Counted from the stretch's first letter, positions 8,002-17,606 are shown. The stretch is 64,000 nt of DNA from Phycisphaerae bacterium (GCA_030428945.1 JAUIEC010000017.1:1-64000), one strand, 5' to 3'. Translations and numbers: made by a program. Notes: generated by a model from the sequence alone, not told the origin.

Positions 8002-10829
8002 TCTTCCAGTTCCTCCAGGCGCCGCTTGATCGCGTCGTAGCGTTGCTTCATCAGGACGGTGCGGCGCACGGGCCAGTGGCGTGTCACCTGGCGACACGTC
8101 AGGTAACGACCGGCCTCGGCCGTGAACCAGCGGGTCGATTCCCGATCATTGCGGCCCAGGGCGTACTCGGCCAGCAGCGTGCTGACCCGGAACCAGCGTT
8201 CGAACGAGTGGATGCCGGCCCGCTCACAGACGGTGCGGGCCTCTCGCAATATGGATTCGGCGTCGTCGCGTTGCAGGGCCGCGGCCGCTTCGCCCTCAAG
8301 CGACAGCAGCCAGGCGTAGTTCTGCAGGTACTCTCCGTCCCGGATGGCCTGCCGGTGGGTGTCGACCAGCCGCAGAGCCGCCTCGCACGCTGAGGCCGAC
8401 AACCTGCCGGTGGCATCGAGCCCCCGGAACAGTTGCGCGAGAATCTCTCCCACGAGGTTCACCGCGTAGTAGGCTGCGTTTTCCACGAGGTACGGCCGCC
8501 CTTCGAGCAGGCTTCGCTCGGCATCGGCGAAGTTCTCCTGATCGATCCACGCCAGGGCCTGATTGGTCAGGGCACCCCCGTACCAGGCCGACTTTCGCTC
8601 GTTCGGAGGAAGCGTTTCGATGGCGCGCCGATATTGCGCGAGGGCGTTTTCAAACTGGGCGTCTCGCCAGTAGAACACGCCGCGTATCATCGGGATGCGC
8701 CACCGCCACCACAGGCCGCCAACGGCGACGGCCTCAGCCTGATCCAGCAGTCGCAGGGCTCGATCGCGGTGCGCGCGATACGTCTCCGAGCCGTCGGATC
8801 GCGCCCAGTCGACCGCGCCACCGCGTTCGAGCTTCATCGAATCCGCGACCAAGGCATCGCGTTCGAGGCTGCGATCAACGTCGGGCGCTAGACGCGCCAG
8901 GTTCGACCTGCGACCACGGAATTCACTGATGTTCTCAAGGAGAAAGTGGGCGCGCAACAGGCCCCTGGCGTCCGGGCTGTCTTTGACGGCGTGCTCGGCA
9001 TGCTCAAAGGCCTCGTCGTAACGGCCAAGCTGCCTCGCGCCAGAGGCGGCCAGGCAACAGAGTTCGAAGTGTTCCGGGCCCGGCTTGCTGCCGGACTCGG
9101 ACCGCAGCAGATCACAGGTGAATTCGTAGACCGTTGTCGCGATACTGGCGTAGGTCACGAGCTTGGCGAGTGCCTGCAGGATGGGGGTGGCCGTGCCCGC
9201 ATCGCCGGCCGCGACCGCCGCGCCGGCCGCCTGGATCAGCGTGTGCCGCTCTCCGATGTCCTCGGTCGACCAGTCTCCCCGCTCGAGGATCGCCTGTGCG
9301 AAGATCAACGCTTCGCCGGCCAGCGCGTCGTTGAATGCGCCGATCCGTTCCGGCGGCCGGAGTTCACGCGCGGCCTCGAGCACCGAGGGCAGCGGGCTCC
9401 AGCGGCGTGCCTCGGCGCGATGGGGACGAAGCAGCCCGGCCTGGATCAGGCGATCGAGGTCCTGGGCGTGGACGCCGAGTCGTTTCCGAATGCGATCTCC
9501 GAGGGTGCCCGCCCGACGGGAGAACCCGTCACCGAAGCTGACCGCGACCAGCAGCGCGCGCTGTTCGCGCTCGCCCATCAGGTCGTGAACCGTCTTGACC
9601 GCCAGGGCCATCGTTTCGGGCGACTCGCCGGCATAGTCGCTCTGAGACAGCACCTCGCGGAATTCTCGGAGTTCATCTTCCCGCCCGGGGATCTCCTGCT
9701 CGCTGGCAAACCAGGCCGCGAGCGCTTCGATTGCCCCGGGGAAGCCGTCCAGTTTCTCGCAGACCGAACCGATCGTACGCAGCCAGGTCAGTTCCGAATC
9801 CGGTGGCGCGGTGGAATAGTCGCCCGCCATGCGATGCTCGGTCAGGCTCGTCAGGAACAACTGGATGGCCGGCACCTGCCGCAGTTGCGCCGCGCTCATG
9901 CGTTCCCGGGCATCCGTACCAGCGATCGCCAGCGGACCGAGTGACAGTTTCGAAGCGTGCCCACCCGGGAGACGTGAGGTCAGCAGGAGCGAGATCTCCG
10001 GAATCTGCAGCGACGCGCACCAGTCCCAGAAACGCTGCGATTCGGCACCGCGAATCTGCTCGATGTTGTCGATCAGCAGGCAACCGCGCGGCCAACCGCC
10101 GAGCCAGACGCGCAGCTCTCGCGACAGAACGCCGGAGTCGACCTTCCCCGAAACACCCAGTTGCAGGGATTCGGCCACGCGTTCGCAAACGTGTGCCAGC
10201 GTCGTGTCGTTCTTCCCCAGCAGCACCCTGCCCGTGCGCCAGCGGCTCTGGTCGAGTTGCGCGAGACAGGCGGTCGCCGTTGCCGTCTTGCCCACTCCCG
10301 GAGCGCCGTGCAGCAGCAGGCGCGTGGTGTTCCCCACCGTGAGCCTGTGCAGCACGTCGCGCATCTCCCGTTCCCGGCCGACGATCTTCCGCGGCCCGGC
10401 GGAGAAGCGTTCGCGATTCGCGTTGCCGATCCGCTCGCGGATTTCACGCAGGGAATCGTCATCCACCGCTCGCCTGGACAGCGGCACTCCGTTGGCATGG
10501 GCGAGCCCCAGCAGGTTCCTGGTCGCGTCGCTGCGCAACACGTTCTCCGTGACGAACACCGGGACCAGGGGCAGTCCCATGTGCTGAATCTGCCCGATCT
10601 CCCACTTCACCTCGGCGCTATCGGGCGTGGCGCGGCTCACCACCAGCACCACGACCGGTCGGCCGGCGAAGACCCTCCCCAGCGTCTCCCGGTAATCCCG
10701 CGGGTCCTTGTTGTCCGAGTATGCCCAGACCTCTAGCCCCTCGGTCTTCAGCGCCTCGCGAAGGCTCTCGGCCGTATCCGCGTCGTCGTTCGAATAGCAG
10801 ATCACAACGTCGATCGGACGATCTGACAT
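7998..10829 (-). CDS. TIR-STAND (NB-ARC-like) ATPase with C-terminal TPR repeats
   Basis: A 943-residue NLR-like protein. Residues 4-100 form a TIR domain (DVVICYSNDDADTAESLREAL) with W76-E77 where NAD-cleaving TIRs carry their catalytic Glu. VGRE at 150-153 opens the STAND NTPase: Walker A GAPGVGKT (175-182), Walker B LLIDN (251-255) and the sensor LLLTSR (281-286). A winged-helix-like region follows, then TPR helices from about 540 to 900 (RQLGRYDEAFEHAEHAV and similar), the usual ligand sensor. In characterised bacterial relatives, binding a phage or stress signal triggers oligomerisation and TIR NADase activity. It is transcribed with the GGCT-like gene. No integrase or other defence gene lies nearby. 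Confidence 0.85.
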   Translation of the reverse strand: MSDRPIDVVICYSNDDADTAESLREALKTEGLEVWAYSDNKDPRDYRETLGRVFAGRPVVVLVVSRATPDSAEVKWEIGQIQHMGLPLVPVFVTENVLRSDATRNLLGLAHANGVPLSRRAVDDDSLREIRERIGNANRERFSAGPRKIVGREREMRDVLHRLTVGNTTRLLLHGAPGVGKTATATACLAQLDQSRWRTGRVLLGKNDTTLAHVCERVAESLQLGVSGKVDSGVLSRELRVWLGGWPRGCLLIDNIEQIRGAESQRFWDWCASLQIPEISLLLTSRLPGGHASKLSLGPLAIAGTDARERMSAAQLRQVPAIQLFLTSLTEHRMAGDYSTAPPDSELTWLRTIGSVCEKLDGFPGAIEALAAWFASEQEIPGREDELREFREVLSQSDYAGESPETMALAVKTVHDLMGEREQRALLVAVSFGDGFSRRAGTLGDRIRKRLGVHAQDLDRLIQAGLLRPHRAEARRWSPLPSVLEAARELRPPERIGAFNDALAGEALIFAQAILERGDWSTEDIGERHTLIQAAGAAVAAGDAGTATPILQALAKLVTYASIATTVYEFTCDLLRSESGSKPGPEHFELCCLAASGARQLGRYDEAFEHAEHAVKDSPDARGLLRAHFLLENISEFRGRRSNLARLAPDVDRSLERDALVADSMKLERGGAVDWARSDGSETYRAHRDRALRLLDQAEAVAVGGLWWRWRIPMIRGVFYWRDAQFENALAQYRRAIETLPPNERKSAWYGGALTNQALAWIDQENFADAERSLLEGRPYLVENAAYYAVNLVGEILAQLFRGLDATGRLSASACEAALRLVDTHRQAIRDGEYLQNYAWLLSLEGEAAAALQRDDAESILREARTVCERAGIHSFERWFRVSTLLAEYALGRNDRESTRWFTAEAGRYLTCRQVTRHWPVRRTVLMKQRYDAIKRRLEELEE

Positions 10830-11036
10830 GTCGCTCCCCGACCTGTCCGTGGATGGTCACCGAGTCTGCCGACCCCGGTAGAGCGATCGACGGCCGGCGG
10901 GCGGCGCGCCGGAACCGCCTACCCGGGTTGGCCCGTAGTAGACTACCGACACGGGAGCGCGGTTACGAGAGTTGTTCTTCGAGCCGGGAAGCGCGGCGGC
11001 GGCGCATGGACCGCCGCCTGCTGTCCGTCTCGTTGC

Positions 11037-12794
11037 CTACGGGCAGGTCGCGCCGAAGTTGGCCAGCACGAGGGCCAGGTCGCTCAGGTCAACGGTGCCG
11101 TTGGCGTCGGCGTCGCCGGGCTGGCTGCCGGGGGTGCCGACCGCGCCGAAGTTGGCCAGCACCAGTGCCAGGTCGCTCAGGTCGACCAGGCTGTCGCCGT
11201 TGACATCACCCGGGCACGGCGTGGTTCCGTCGGTCTCGGTCAGGGCGACCGCGAACACGAAGGCGTTGCGAAGCGACCCGCCGGTCGACCCGACGTTGTC
11301 GAACGCGACCAGCGGCCGGACGTAGACCGCACCGGCCGGGGCCTGTCCGGTCATGCTGAAGCTGAGTCCGTCGCCGGTCGTGCTGGTATCGATGATCTCG
11401 ATCGCTTCGCCGACCTTGGTGGCGTCGTCGCCGGCGAAGAACTCGAGGCCGAACCGCAGGTCCGCGTCGAAGTTGTCCTCGATCCGCACGTCCAGCAGGT
11501 CGAAGCGGTAGGTCGCGTTCGGCTCGGCCAGGATGGCCGACTGGTAACCGCCGCCGAAGTTTCCGATCGTGTCGGCGAACAGGCTCAGGTGCCCGTTGTC
11601 AGCGCCGAAGAACGCGTTGTAGCCGGCCGCCCCGTACGCGCGCCAGCGGTCGCCGACGATGTTGTCGCCATTGAAGTCGGCGAAGGTCGGGTTGCGGGCG
11701 TAGGCATCGCCGGGCTGCGGCGACTGGCTCATGAAGATGTCGAAGATGAACGTGTTGGCCTGCGGCTCGAGGAGGTAGTTCGGATCGACGCTGTCGAACT
11801 GAATCACCGGTCGAACGAACTCCGTCCCCGGCGCGGCCGTTCCGGTCACGCTGAAGACGTTGCCGTCGACACTGCCGGCCGCGACGCGTGTCGCGGTATC
11901 GAGCAACGTCATCGACTCGCCGATCTTGATCGGGTTGTTCGGGTCGCCGCCGGAGATGTAGTACTCGAAGCCGGCCACCAGGTCGGCGTTCCAGTTGGCC
12001 TCGATCCGCGTGTCCGCCAGGTCCAACTGGTAGGTCACGCCGGGCTGGCCGGGAATGCCCTCCTGCCAGATGATCCCGAAGTTCGCCAGGTTGTCGGCGA
12101 AGAGGCTGGCGTGCCCGTTGGCTCCGAAGAACGCGTTGAAGTCCACGTTTCCGAACTGTCCCCAGCCGTCGCCGGGGTCGCCGTCGCCGGTGACATCCTC
12201 GAACCCGCCGTTGAAGCTGAACGGCGAGCCGGGCACCAGTTCGAAGATGGCCGCGCTGAAGACGAAGACGTTGCGATCGACACCGCCGGTCGACTGCACG
12301 TTGTCAAACGCCAGCAGCGGGCGGACGAAGGCCGTGCCGACCGGGGCGGTGCCGCGCACGCTGAACGCCAGGCCGTCTCCGCTCGCCTCGGGGTTGTTCG
12401 GATCGACGTTGCTGATGACCCGCACCGCTTCGCCGATTTTGGTGGTATCGTCGGCCGCGTAGAACTCCATCGCGACGATGAACTCGCCGTCGAAGTTTCC
12501 TTCGATCCGGACGTTCTGGGCGTCGAAGCGATAGGCCGATCCCGGGGTCGCGGCGATCCCGGCCTGGAAGACACCGCCGCTGTTTCCGATCGTGTCGGCG
12601 AAGAAGCTGGCGTGCGGATTGCCTGGCCCGAAGAAGTCGTTGAAGCCGGCGGCGCCAAAGGCCCCCCAGCCATCTCCGAAGTTGCCGTCCGTGTCGAGAT
12701 CGAAGTACCCGGCGTTGGCGACCAGGTTGACCTGCGCCGAAGCGCCGGCGGCCAGCAGCACGGCCAGCATCACAATGTTTCGTGCGGTGCGCAT
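11037..12794 (-). CDS. Exported protein with three internal repeats and a dockerin-like tail
   Basis: A 585-residue protein with a signal peptide (residues 1-21, ending GASAQ). Three homologous modules of about 165-175 residues follow, each with a HASxFADTIGN-like segment, a YRFDxxxxRIExNFD segment and a KIGEA segment ending in FVRPLLAFDNV. They resemble carbohydrate-binding beta-sandwiches but I cannot name the family. The last 55 residues are a dockerin-like pair (DVNGDSLVDLSDLALVLANF, then DADANGTVDLSDLALVL). GGGGAG precedes the ATG at 12794. Internal triplication suggests avidity binding; no catalytic motif is seen. Confidence 0.75.
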   Translation of the reverse strand: MRTARNIVMLAVLLAAGASAQVNLVANAGYFDLDTDGNFGDGWGAFGAAGFNDFFGPGNPHASFFADTIGNSGGVFQAGIAATPGSAYRFDAQNVRIEGNFDGEFIVAMEFYAADDTTKIGEAVRVISNVDPNNPEASGDGLAFSVRGTAPVGTAFVRPLLAFDNVQSTGGVDRNVFVFSAAIFELVPGSPFSFNGGFEDVTGDGDPGDGWGQFGNVDFNAFFGANGHASLFADNLANFGIIWQEGIPGQPGVTYQLDLADTRIEANWNADLVAGFEYYISGGDPNNPIKIGESMTLLDTATRVAAGSVDGNVFSVTGTAAPGTEFVRPVIQFDSVDPNYLLEPQANTFIFDIFMSQSPQPGDAYARNPTFADFNGDNIVGDRWRAYGAAGYNAFFGADNGHLSLFADTIGNFGGGYQSAILAEPNATYRFDLLDVRIEDNFDADLRFGLEFFAGDDATKVGEAIEIIDTSTTGDGLSFSMTGQAPAGAVYVRPLVAFDNVGSTGGSLRNAFVFAVALTETDGTTPCPGDVNGDSLVDLSDLALVLANFGAVGTPGSQPGDADANGTVDLSDLALVLANFGATCP

Positions 12795-13020
12795 CGCGTC
12801 TCTCCCCTGTGCGGATTCCGGCCCGCCTCGCGCGGCGGCGCCGCGGCATCTGCCGAACAACTCGACGGTATCCGTCTCGCGAACCCCGTGTCAATGCCGG
12901 CGGAAAATGTAACGTTCGACGGACGCCAGGTCCGAGTCCGCCCGCGAACGACTCCGCGCCGGCCGAGAAAACCGACCCGCGAATACGCTATGCTGTCAGG
13001 GACTGCAAAGGAGTTCCCGG

Positions 13021-14619
13021 ATGACGTTTCGATGCTGGTCCGGCGTGTTGCTCGCCGCCATGGCGGCCGCGGCCGATGGGCAGGTCGTCGAGGTGTATCT
13101 GACCCGCGGCGACCAGGCCAGCCTGCTCGAACAGCGGCCGGACCTGGCCTTCTCGGCCGGCACCGGCACGCACGCGATCAAGATCGAGATCGACGCGTCG
13201 CAGCGCTTCCAGCGGATGGACGGCTTCGGCGCGGCCGTCACCGATTCGTCCGCCTGGCTGCTGCAGAACGAAATGACGGCGGGCCAGCGGTCGGCGCTGC
13301 TCACGGCGCTCTTCTCGCGGCAGGCGGGGATCGGGCTGAACATGGTGCGGGTCCCGATGGGGGCCTCCGACTTCGCCCTGCTGCCGTACACCTACGACGA
13401 CAATCCGCCGGGCGGCAGCGATCCCAACATGGCGTGGTTCTCGGTCGCCTATGACCAGACGCACATCATTCCGACGCTGCAGGAGATCCAGGCGACGGCC
13501 ACGGATTTCAAGCTGATGGCGACGCCGTGGAGTCCGCCGGCCTGGATGAAGAACAGCGGCACCCTCTACGGCGGCACGTTCAACAGCGCCTGGTACGCGG
13601 CCTACGCCGAGTACTTCGCGGCCTTCATCAGCGCGTACGAATCGCACGGGCTGCCGATCTACGCGGTCACGCCGCAGAACGAACCGCTGCACGACTCGGC
13701 GGGTCTGCCGAGCATGTCGATGCCGACGTTCGTGCAGTCGGCCTTCATCGGCGGGCATCTCGGCCCCCTGCTGGCGGTGACCGCGCCGGACACCAGGATC
13801 CTGGCGTATGACCACAACTGGGACGCCTGGAACTATCCGCTGGTGGTCTACAACGACGCCGCGGCCGGGCCGTACGTGGCCGGGGCGGCCTTTCACGGCT
13901 ACGCCGGTGACGTCTCGAACCAGAGCCTGCTGCACGACTTCCGGCCGGACAAGGAGATCCACTTCACGGAGATCAGCGGCGGGGCCTGGGCCCCGGTCTG
14001 GGAAGACAACCTGGTCTGGTTCGTGCGGAACATCGTCATCGGGGCGACCCGCAACTGGGCGCAGTCGGTGCTGTACTGGAACCTGGCGCTCGACGAGAAC
14101 TCCGGCCCGTTCCTGCCGGGCGGGTGCGGCAACTGCCGCGGGGTGGTGACGATCGACAGCGGCAGCGGCGACGTGACGTACGAAGAGGAGTACTACGGAC
14201 TGGCCCACGCGAGCATGTTCGTGCAGCCCGGCGCGCGGCGGATCGGCTGCACGACGGCCGCCGGACAGATCGAGGCGGTCGCCTTCCGCAATCCGGACTG
14301 CAGCGAGGTGCTGATCGCGCTCAACCCGAACGGCGGCTCGACCTGGTTCAACCTCGTGCGGGGCGGCAGTTCGGCCGCGTATCGACTGACCGGCAAGTCG
14401 GTGGCCACGTTCGTCTACACCCCGGGCGACCTTACCCTCGACGTGAATGGTGACGGGGTCGAGAACGCGGAAGACGGTCTGGCGCTGGCCGGCTGTCTGC
14501 AGGGTCCGGATACGAGCGTGCCGTCGAGTCCCTGCCTGGACTGGATCTGCGACGACCCGGACGCGGACGACGACCTGGACCTGGCCGACATGGTGCACGT
14601 GCAGGCCCTGCTCGACTGA
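13021..14619 (+). CDS. Glycoside hydrolase family 30 enzyme with dockerin-like tail
   Basis: A 532-residue exported glycosidase. The signal peptide is about residues 1-20. The (beta/alpha)8 catalytic domain carries GFGAAVTDSSAW (68-79), WSPPAWMK (170-177), the acid/base in TPQNEP (E221) and the nucleophile in HFTEISGG (E317), as in GH30 glucosylceramidase/glucanase enzymes. A short beta domain covers about 385-460. The tail from DVNGDGVENAEDGLALAGCL to DLADMVHVQ is dockerin-like with two calcium-loop motifs. Substrate (beta-glucan, xylan or glucosylceramide type) cannot be decided. AGGAG precedes the ATG. Divergent from the triple-repeat protein gene. Confidence 0.85.
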   Translation: MTFRCWSGVLLAAMAAAADGQVVEVYLTRGDQASLLEQRPDLAFSAGTGTHAIKIEIDASQRFQRMDGFGAAVTDSSAWLLQNEMTAGQRSALLTALFSRQAGIGLNMVRVPMGASDFALLPYTYDDNPPGGSDPNMAWFSVAYDQTHIIPTLQEIQATATDFKLMATPWSPPAWMKNSGTLYGGTFNSAWYAAYAEYFAAFISAYESHGLPIYAVTPQNEPLHDSAGLPSMSMPTFVQSAFIGGHLGPLLAVTAPDTRILAYDHNWDAWNYPLVVYNDAAAGPYVAGAAFHGYAGDVSNQSLLHDFRPDKEIHFTEISGGAWAPVWEDNLVWFVRNIVIGATRNWAQSVLYWNLALDENSGPFLPGGCGNCRGVVTIDSGSGDVTYEEEYYGLAHASMFVQPGARRIGCTTAAGQIEAVAFRNPDCSEVLIALNPNGGSTWFNLVRGGSSAAYRLTGKSVATFVYTPGDLTLDVNGDGVENAEDGLALAGCLQGPDTSVPSSPCLDWICDDPDADDDLDLADMVHVQALLD

Positions 14620-14708
14620 CGCGTGGAACACCATCGCGTGAATGCCGAGCCCGGTCGGCGGGCCGTCGGACGGAAACTGTTTCAGGCAGAACGAACGCGC
14701 ACTGCGCA

Positions 14709-14738
14709 TTGATCCGCGGGTCGCGGAGGCGATAAGGT
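14709..14738 (+). promoter_or_regulatory. Possible promoter of the PEP-CTERM gene at 14811
   Basis: TTGATC (14709-14714) and TAAGGT (14733-14738) are separated by 18 bp, about 70 bp before the ATG. This is a weak sigma-70-like match found by eye. Confidence 0.35.
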
Positions 14739-14810
14739 AGAGTGGTCTAGAGGATTCTTCGCGGGCGCGTTGCAGCGTTCCGGCGGAGTCCGGCAGCTAG
14801 GAGGTTCGCA

Positions 14811-15425
14811 ATGAAGCATCTACTGGCATGGGGCGTGTCCCTGTGCGTGCTGGCGGGTTCGGCGCAGGCCAACCTGCTGACCAACGGGGACTTCGAAGAC
14901 GGTCCGACGCAGAACACCGGCGATGGTGTACCCGGCTGGTCGACCTGGGGCTTCAGCGGCTGGCATCACGACGATGCCGGACAGACGCTGGATACCAAGG
15001 CGATCAAGTTCTGGTGGGACGATGCCGGGATCTTCCAGGACTTCACCGTCACTGGCGGCGACACCTACGACTTCAGCGTCCAGGTGCTGAACGCGTCGAC
15101 CGATCCGCTGGTCGGCTGGAACGGCCTGATCAAGGCCGAGTTCTACAACAGCAGCATCGGCACCGACCCGAGCGACGCGCTGGCGAACGTCGAACTGCAG
15201 CGCTACTTCTCGGCCAGCGACCCGATCGACCAGTGGGTTGAAATCGGCGGTTCGCTGCAGGCCCCGGCCGGCGCGGACATCGGCCGGATCGTGATGCTGA
15301 TCGTCGACTGGCAGAGTACCGGCGTCAGCGGGGCGCTGAACTTCGACAACGCCGTCGTCACCCCGGAGCCGGGCGCACTGGCCCTGCTGATGATCGGCGG
15401 CCTGGTCGCACTACGCCGCCGCTGA
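14811..15425 (+). CDS. PEP-CTERM exported protein
   Basis: A 204-residue protein with a signal peptide (ending SAQA, residue 20), a beta-rich body starting NLLTNGDFEDG (a common opening of carbohydrate-binding-like jelly rolls in these bacteria), and the C-terminal tripartite tag: TPEP, a hydrophobic stretch (GALALLMIGGLVAL) and RRR at the end. PEP-CTERM proteins are processed by an exosortase, which is not in this window. AGGAGG precedes the ATG. A strong terminator follows at 15451. Specific function unknown; surface or extracellular-matrix location is inferred from the tag. Confidence 0.85.
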   Translation: MKHLLAWGVSLCVLAGSAQANLLTNGDFEDGPTQNTGDGVPGWSTWGFSGWHHDDAGQTLDTKAIKFWWDDAGIFQDFTVTGGDTYDFSVQVLNASTDPLVGWNGLIKAEFYNSSIGTDPSDALANVELQRYFSASDPIDQWVEIGGSLQAPAGADIGRIVMLIVDWQSTGVSGALNFDNAVVTPEPGALALLMIGGLVALRRR

Positions 15426-15450
15426 ACGGTGCCTGACAGGCTGATCACTC

Positions 15451-15483
15451 AAAGACGGCGCTCGCAGGGCGGGCGCCGTCTTT
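15451..15483 (+). terminator. Terminator after the PEP-CTERM gene
   Basis: An 11-bp perfect stem AAAGACGGCGC / GCGCCGTCTTT (15451-15461 and 15473-15483) with an 11-nt loop. T residues end the plus-strand stem and A residues begin it, so it could work in both directions and may also serve the convergent M23 gene. Confidence 0.8.
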
Positions 15484-15556
15484 CGTGCGCGGCACGATTG
15501 TTAAAGCCTTTGCCGAGATTTCAGAGAATCGCTCAGCATTCGGAATAAGCCCGCCC

Positions 15557-15587
15557 CCCCTGTTCCCTGTTCCCTGTTCCCTTCCCT
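15557..15587. repeat. Heptamer array TGTTCCC
   Basis: About four copies of CTGTTCC in a row, touching the stop codon of the M23 peptidase gene. The same heptamer array recurs at 45352-45388 and 63374-63402. Confidence 0.8.
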
Positions 15588-17136
15588 AAGAGCACCCTGC
15601 CCCGAAGCGGCTCAGCAGCGCCGCCAGGTCGCTCAGGTCGATGTCGCCGTCGCAGTCCGTGTCGCCGTCGGCCGGCGTGGCGCCCGCCTGCTGTCCAAAG
15701 CCGGCCAGCAGCGTCGCCAGGTCGCTCAGGTCGACCAGGCCGTCTCCGTTCGTGTCGCCCACGCAGCCGGTCGCGGGGGCCGCGATCGTCGTGGTCGCGG
15801 CGTTGAGCAGGCCGTCGCCCGGAGTGACCGAGACCTCGACCAGGTCGCAGGTGCCGAACTGGTCGCGGGCCAGCACGTCGGCCTGGCCGGCGGTGGTCAC
15901 GTCGCGGACGAGCGCCCCGTTGACCCGCCATTCGTAGCGGAAACGGACGATGTCGTAATCGGGATCGTCGTTGCCCCGCTCGGCATCAACCCGCGCGACA
16001 AGCGCCTGCCCGGGAGTCGGCGCGGGTGGATCGAACGCGACCGTAACGTTCGCCGGCGGGCGGTTGAACCCGGCCGTGCGGGCCGGGCGGACCTCGAACG
16101 GCGCGTCGATCATCCGGACGCCGTCGATGTCGAACAGGATCTTCCAGGTGCCGGGGGTCGTCTGGATGTCGGGGATGTCGACCAGGTTGTAGTGCCACCA
16201 GGTCAGGTACCACTGGAACGGGGTGGGGTTGCCGTACGGAATCGTGGTCGAGTCGAGCGTGACGACTCCGTCCGGCCGCTGGAACTGCACCCGCCAGGTG
16301 GTGTTGGCCGGCAGCCCGGCCCCGAGGATCCAGAACTCGAGGAACGGATCGCTCATCGCGATCTGGCCGCCGCGCGGAAACGTGAACGGCCACCAGGGGA
16401 AGGTCGACAGGTCCTCGTGCGTAATGCCGAAGTCCCACAGGAAGTGGCTGCGGTCGAGCGGGGTCTGGTTGCTCCAGCCGCTCGGCCCGGGTCGGCAGGC
16501 GCCGGCGAAGGGTTCGTACGTGACGCCGTCGCGCTCGAGTTCGAAGTGCAGGTGCGGCCCGAAGCTGTTGCCGCTCGAGGCGGCCATGCCGATCTGCTGG
16601 CCGGCCACGACCGTGTCGGTCGGGCTGACGGCGACGCTGAACTTCCGGAGGTGGTAGTAGTAGCCGATCTGGCCGCCGCCGTGATCGATGAAGACGTAGT
16701 TGCCGGGCGTGGCGGAGCCGGACACGTTGTGGTCGTCTTCGCCGTCGTTGGTGGCGATGACGACGCCGTCGGCGGCCGCGAAGACGGCGACGCCGATTTC
16801 CTGTTCGCCGAACCAGCGTGGTCCGGCGTCGCTGCCGCGGTGCCCGTTGCCGGCGTAGTCGGTGCAGTCGAAGTCGAAGGCGCCGGGCCCCGGGTCGAGG
16901 TCGACGAAGTTGCCCATCCAGATGTCGCGATAGAGGTTTCCGCCGAGCGGGTAGAACGTCAGCGGCGCGGGCGTCCCGCGCAGTGCCGCGGGCCGGGCGG
17001 CGAACCAGTCGGCGACGATCTGCTGGCGGTCGGCCAGGTGCTGCGGCGTGACGCACGTCCCGCCGTGTTCGAGGGGCTGCACGGTGACGAGCCCCGACGT
17101 GAGCAACAGGCTGATCAGCAGGCAGGCCGGGGTCAT
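15586..17136 (-). CDS. Exported M23-family metallopeptidase with dockerin-like tail
   Basis: A 516-residue protein with a signal peptide at about residues 1-20. The LytM/M23 domain spans about 90-210, with zinc ligands visible as HRGSD (H99, D103) and the HLHFE motif (H195, H197), plus H162 in YYYHLR as the usual active-site histidine. Such enzymes cut peptidoglycan cross-links, or in some lineages other Gly-rich peptides. A beta-sandwich region (about 250-440) follows. The tail has two calcium loops (DTNGDGLVDLSDLATLL and DTDCDGDIDLSDLAALL). AAGGAG precedes the ATG at 17136. A secreted hydrolase bearing a dockerin-like tag is unusual for a cell-wall remodeller. Confidence 0.85.
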   Translation of the reverse strand: MTPACLLISLLLTSGLVTVQPLEHGGTCVTPQHLADRQQIVADWFAARPAALRGTPAPLTFYPLGGNLYRDIWMGNFVDLDPGPGAFDFDCTDYAGNGHRGSDAGPRWFGEQEIGVAVFAAADGVVIATNDGEDDHNVSGSATPGNYVFIDHGGGQIGYYYHLRKFSVAVSPTDTVVAGQQIGMAASSGNSFGPHLHFELERDGVTYEPFAGACRPGPSGWSNQTPLDRSHFLWDFGITHEDLSTFPWWPFTFPRGGQIAMSDPFLEFWILGAGLPANTTWRVQFQRPDGVVTLDSTTIPYGNPTPFQWYLTWWHYNLVDIPDIQTTPGTWKILFDIDGVRMIDAPFEVRPARTAGFNRPPANVTVAFDPPAPTPGQALVARVDAERGNDDPDYDIVRFRYEWRVNGALVRDVTTAGQADVLARDQFGTCDLVEVSVTPGDGLLNAATTTIAAPATGCVGDTNGDGLVDLSDLATLLAGFGQQAGATPADGDTDCDGDIDLSDLAALLSRFGAGCS

Positions 17137-17173
17137 CGCGGGTCTCCTTGGGGCTCGATTATCGCAAAGCGGG

Positions 17174-17220
17174 GCCCGGGAACCAAGCATAAAGCGAAGC
17201 CCGGTAACCAGGCATAAAGC
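17174..17220. repeat. Two-copy 25-bp tandem repeat
   Basis: GCCCGGGAACCAAGCATAAA and GCCCGGTAACCAGGCATAAA at 25-bp spacing. This 325-bp gap between the M23 gene start and the tRNA holds otherwise only the tRNA promoter. Confidence 0.6.
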
Positions 17221-17404
17221 ATGCGGGCGGCTGGGATTGCGGCAGGCCGAGGCCGGTCTCGGACCGCGTAGCGCGACCGGCGGAGCGGGATTCCACCGCG
17301 GCAGCGCCGGCGATCGGGGCCCGAGTGCGGGGCCCGCGGGTCGGGATTGCGGGCGAAGGTCGCAACGCCCGGCCGCCCGGGCGGTCCCCGTTTGGCCGCG
17401 GCGC

Positions 17405-17434
17405 TTGCCACGCGGGTGCGGGGGGTCGTATACT
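17405..17434 (+). promoter_or_regulatory. Promoter of tRNA-Ser
   Basis: TTGCCA (17405-17410) and TATACT (17429-17434) separated by 18 bp, about 28 bp before the mature tRNA 5' end. A good sigma-70-type match in GC-rich surroundings. Confidence 0.65.
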
Positions 17435-17461
17435 CCCGAGCGGCCGCAACGGCCACGTTCC

Positions 17462-17551
<90 letters not shown>

Positions 17552-17567
17552 ATCTTCCCGAGAGACG

Positions 17568-17606
17568 AGGCCCGCAACTTCCTGCTGACGCAGTGGTTGC
17601 GGGCCT
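17568..17606 (+). terminator. Hairpin after tRNA-Ser
   Basis: A perfect 11-bp stem AGGCCCGCAAC / GTTGCGGGCCT, 17 bp after the tRNA 3' end, followed only by TGGTTG rather than a full T-run. Probably the tRNA terminator. Confidence 0.6.
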
